A stretch of DNA of 6,606 nucleotides from Prevotellaceae bacterium (lineage in GTDB: Bacteria; Bacteroidota; Bacteroidia; Bacteroidales; UBA932). Below, in pieces: positions 5,984 through 6,606 of this stretch. The notes beneath the pieces are model-generated. The model did no database searches, had not been told where the DNA came from, and saw nothing but the letters and a program-made list of their open reading frames with translations. The stretch is from assembly GCA_031289385.1 (NCBI GenBank), contig JAITPP010000205.1, positions 1 to 6,606 of the forward strand, written 5' to 3'. Position numbers and translations under genes: made by a program. Each line of letters begins with the position of its first letter. The first letter of the stretch is position 1.

Positions 5984-6012
5984 TTGATTAACAATATATT
6001 ACACTATTTTTA
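5984..6012 (+). promoter_or_regulatory. Weak candidate promoter for the GH18 gene
   Basis: TTG (within 5982-5986) and TATTTTTA (6005-6012, seven of eight matches to TAnnTTTG) are about 18-19 bp apart, with the -7 box 40 bp before the GTG start. The AT-only hairpin TATTGTT/AACAATA (5979-5996) overlaps it. This is marginal in such AT-rich DNA. Confidence 0.25.
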
Positions 6013-6052
6013 CATATAAATATATCTATTAAACTTAAAACAATTATTCGAC

Positions 6053-6606
6053 GTGAAGAAAAAAAATTTCATATTATCAATGCTGATAATGTTGCTGCCA
6101 TCATGCAAAACAAATAAGGTAATTATTGACAAAACTGCAATAAAAAGCGATAAAGTAATAGTGGCTTACATAACTTCGTGGAAAGATATTGTTCCTGAAA
6201 CTCAATATCTTACACATATTAATTATGCGTTCGGACATGTGAATAACACTTTCGACGGCGTGAGAATTAATAATCCCGAACGTTTACATGCGCTTGCAAA
6301 ACTCAAAAACGAAAATCCAAACTTTAAAATATTATTATCAATAGGTGGCTGGGGTAGCGGACGTTTTAGCGAAATGACTGCAAATGACACATTACGAAAT
6401 AAATTTGCACTCGATTGTCGCCGCATTATCAACGAGTTTGGGATAGATGGAATTGATATTGATTGGGAATATCCTACGGTTGGCGCGGCAAAAATATCAT
6501 ATTCGCCCGATGATACAAAAAATTATACGCTAATGATGCGCGATTTACGCAATGCAATCGGCAACGACAAACTTCTTACGCTGGCATCGTCGGCGCGAGC
6601 AAAATA
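6053..6606 (+). CDS. GH18 chitinase-family lipoprotein, N-terminal part
   Basis: This glycoside hydrolase family 18 enzyme probably hydrolyses beta-1,4 bonds in chitin or related N-acetylglucosamine polymers outside the cytoplasm. It is cut by the window end after 184 codons, about half of a usual GH18 domain. GTG at 6053 is the only start that gives the basic KKKNF end; no in-frame ATG lies between it and the upstream stop at 6017. A hydrophobic segment leads to LLPSC, a plausible lipobox with Cys18 as lipid anchor. The (beta/alpha)8 barrel then begins (VIVAYITSW, HINYAFGHV), with the SxGG motif LSIGGW (Ser96-Gly99). The catalytic DxxDxDxE motif is complete (Asp132, Asp135, Asp137, Glu139; Glu139 is the acid/base). 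This indicates an active hydrolase rather than a lectin-like relative. Endo- versus exo-activity and chitinase versus endo-N-acetylglucosaminidase cannot be decided here. It follows the SHOCT gene by 89 bp. Confidence 0.93.
   Translation, partial: MKKKNFILSMLIMLLPSCKTNKVIIDKTAIKSDKVIVAYITSWKDIVPETQYLTHINYAFGHVNNTFDGVRINNPERLHALAKLKNENPNFKILLSIGGWGSGRFSEMTANDTLRNKFALDCRRIINEFGIDGIDIDWEYPTVGAAKISYSPDDTKNYTLMMRDLRNAIGNDKLLTLASSARAK

Noticed and set aside
5979..5996. Intrinsic terminator after the SHOCT gene
   Set aside because: The 7-bp stem is AT-dominated (TATTGTT/AACAATA) and has no following T run.

Overview
The window looks like a chromosomal segment from a member of the Bacteroidetes (Bacteroidota), probably a Bacteroidales-type or environmental lineage. 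It is AT-rich. Start codons lack strong Shine-Dalgarno sequences. Promoters match the phylum's TTTG / TAnnTTTG pattern. The genes are of a typical kind: ClpB with a GTTGVGKT second Walker A, WG-repeat secreted proteins, and a GH18 lipoprotein. The species cannot be named from this sequence.

Layout, left to right. Positions 1-217 hold a 14-bp tandem repeat array (41-139) and a strong hairpin (161-195). All 13 hairpin positions pair only when it is read from the minus strand, so it is most likely the clpB terminator. A 33-codon ORF (218-319, +) sits between the hairpin and the convergent end of clpB. clpB (350-2935, minus) is complete and intact. Positions 2936-3786 contain no gene. They hold a 21-bp dyad upstream of clpB (3040-3060), a compact symmetric palindromic element of about 231 bp (3222-3452) that looks like a MITE or REP-type unit, a 19-bp perfect palindrome, and two tandem Bacteroidetes promoters facing right.

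Three exported proteins follow on the plus strand: a 499-residue WG-repeat protein with a long low-complexity tail (3787-5286), a 204-residue exported protein ending in a SHOCT domain (5349-5963), and the N-terminal part of a GH18 chitinase-family lipoprotein (from 6053, cut by the window end). Their spacing of 62 and 89 bp, with a -7 box in front of the second gene, suggests either a loose operon or separately promoted neighbours. The functional connection is only that all three are predicted to leave the cytoplasm.

The least ordinary items are the palindromic element with outward-facing terminator-like hairpins at both ends, the strand-asymmetric hairpin next to the tiny ORF, and the exported SHOCT protein next to the WG-repeat protein. 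Nothing in the window clearly amounts to a new multi-gene system.
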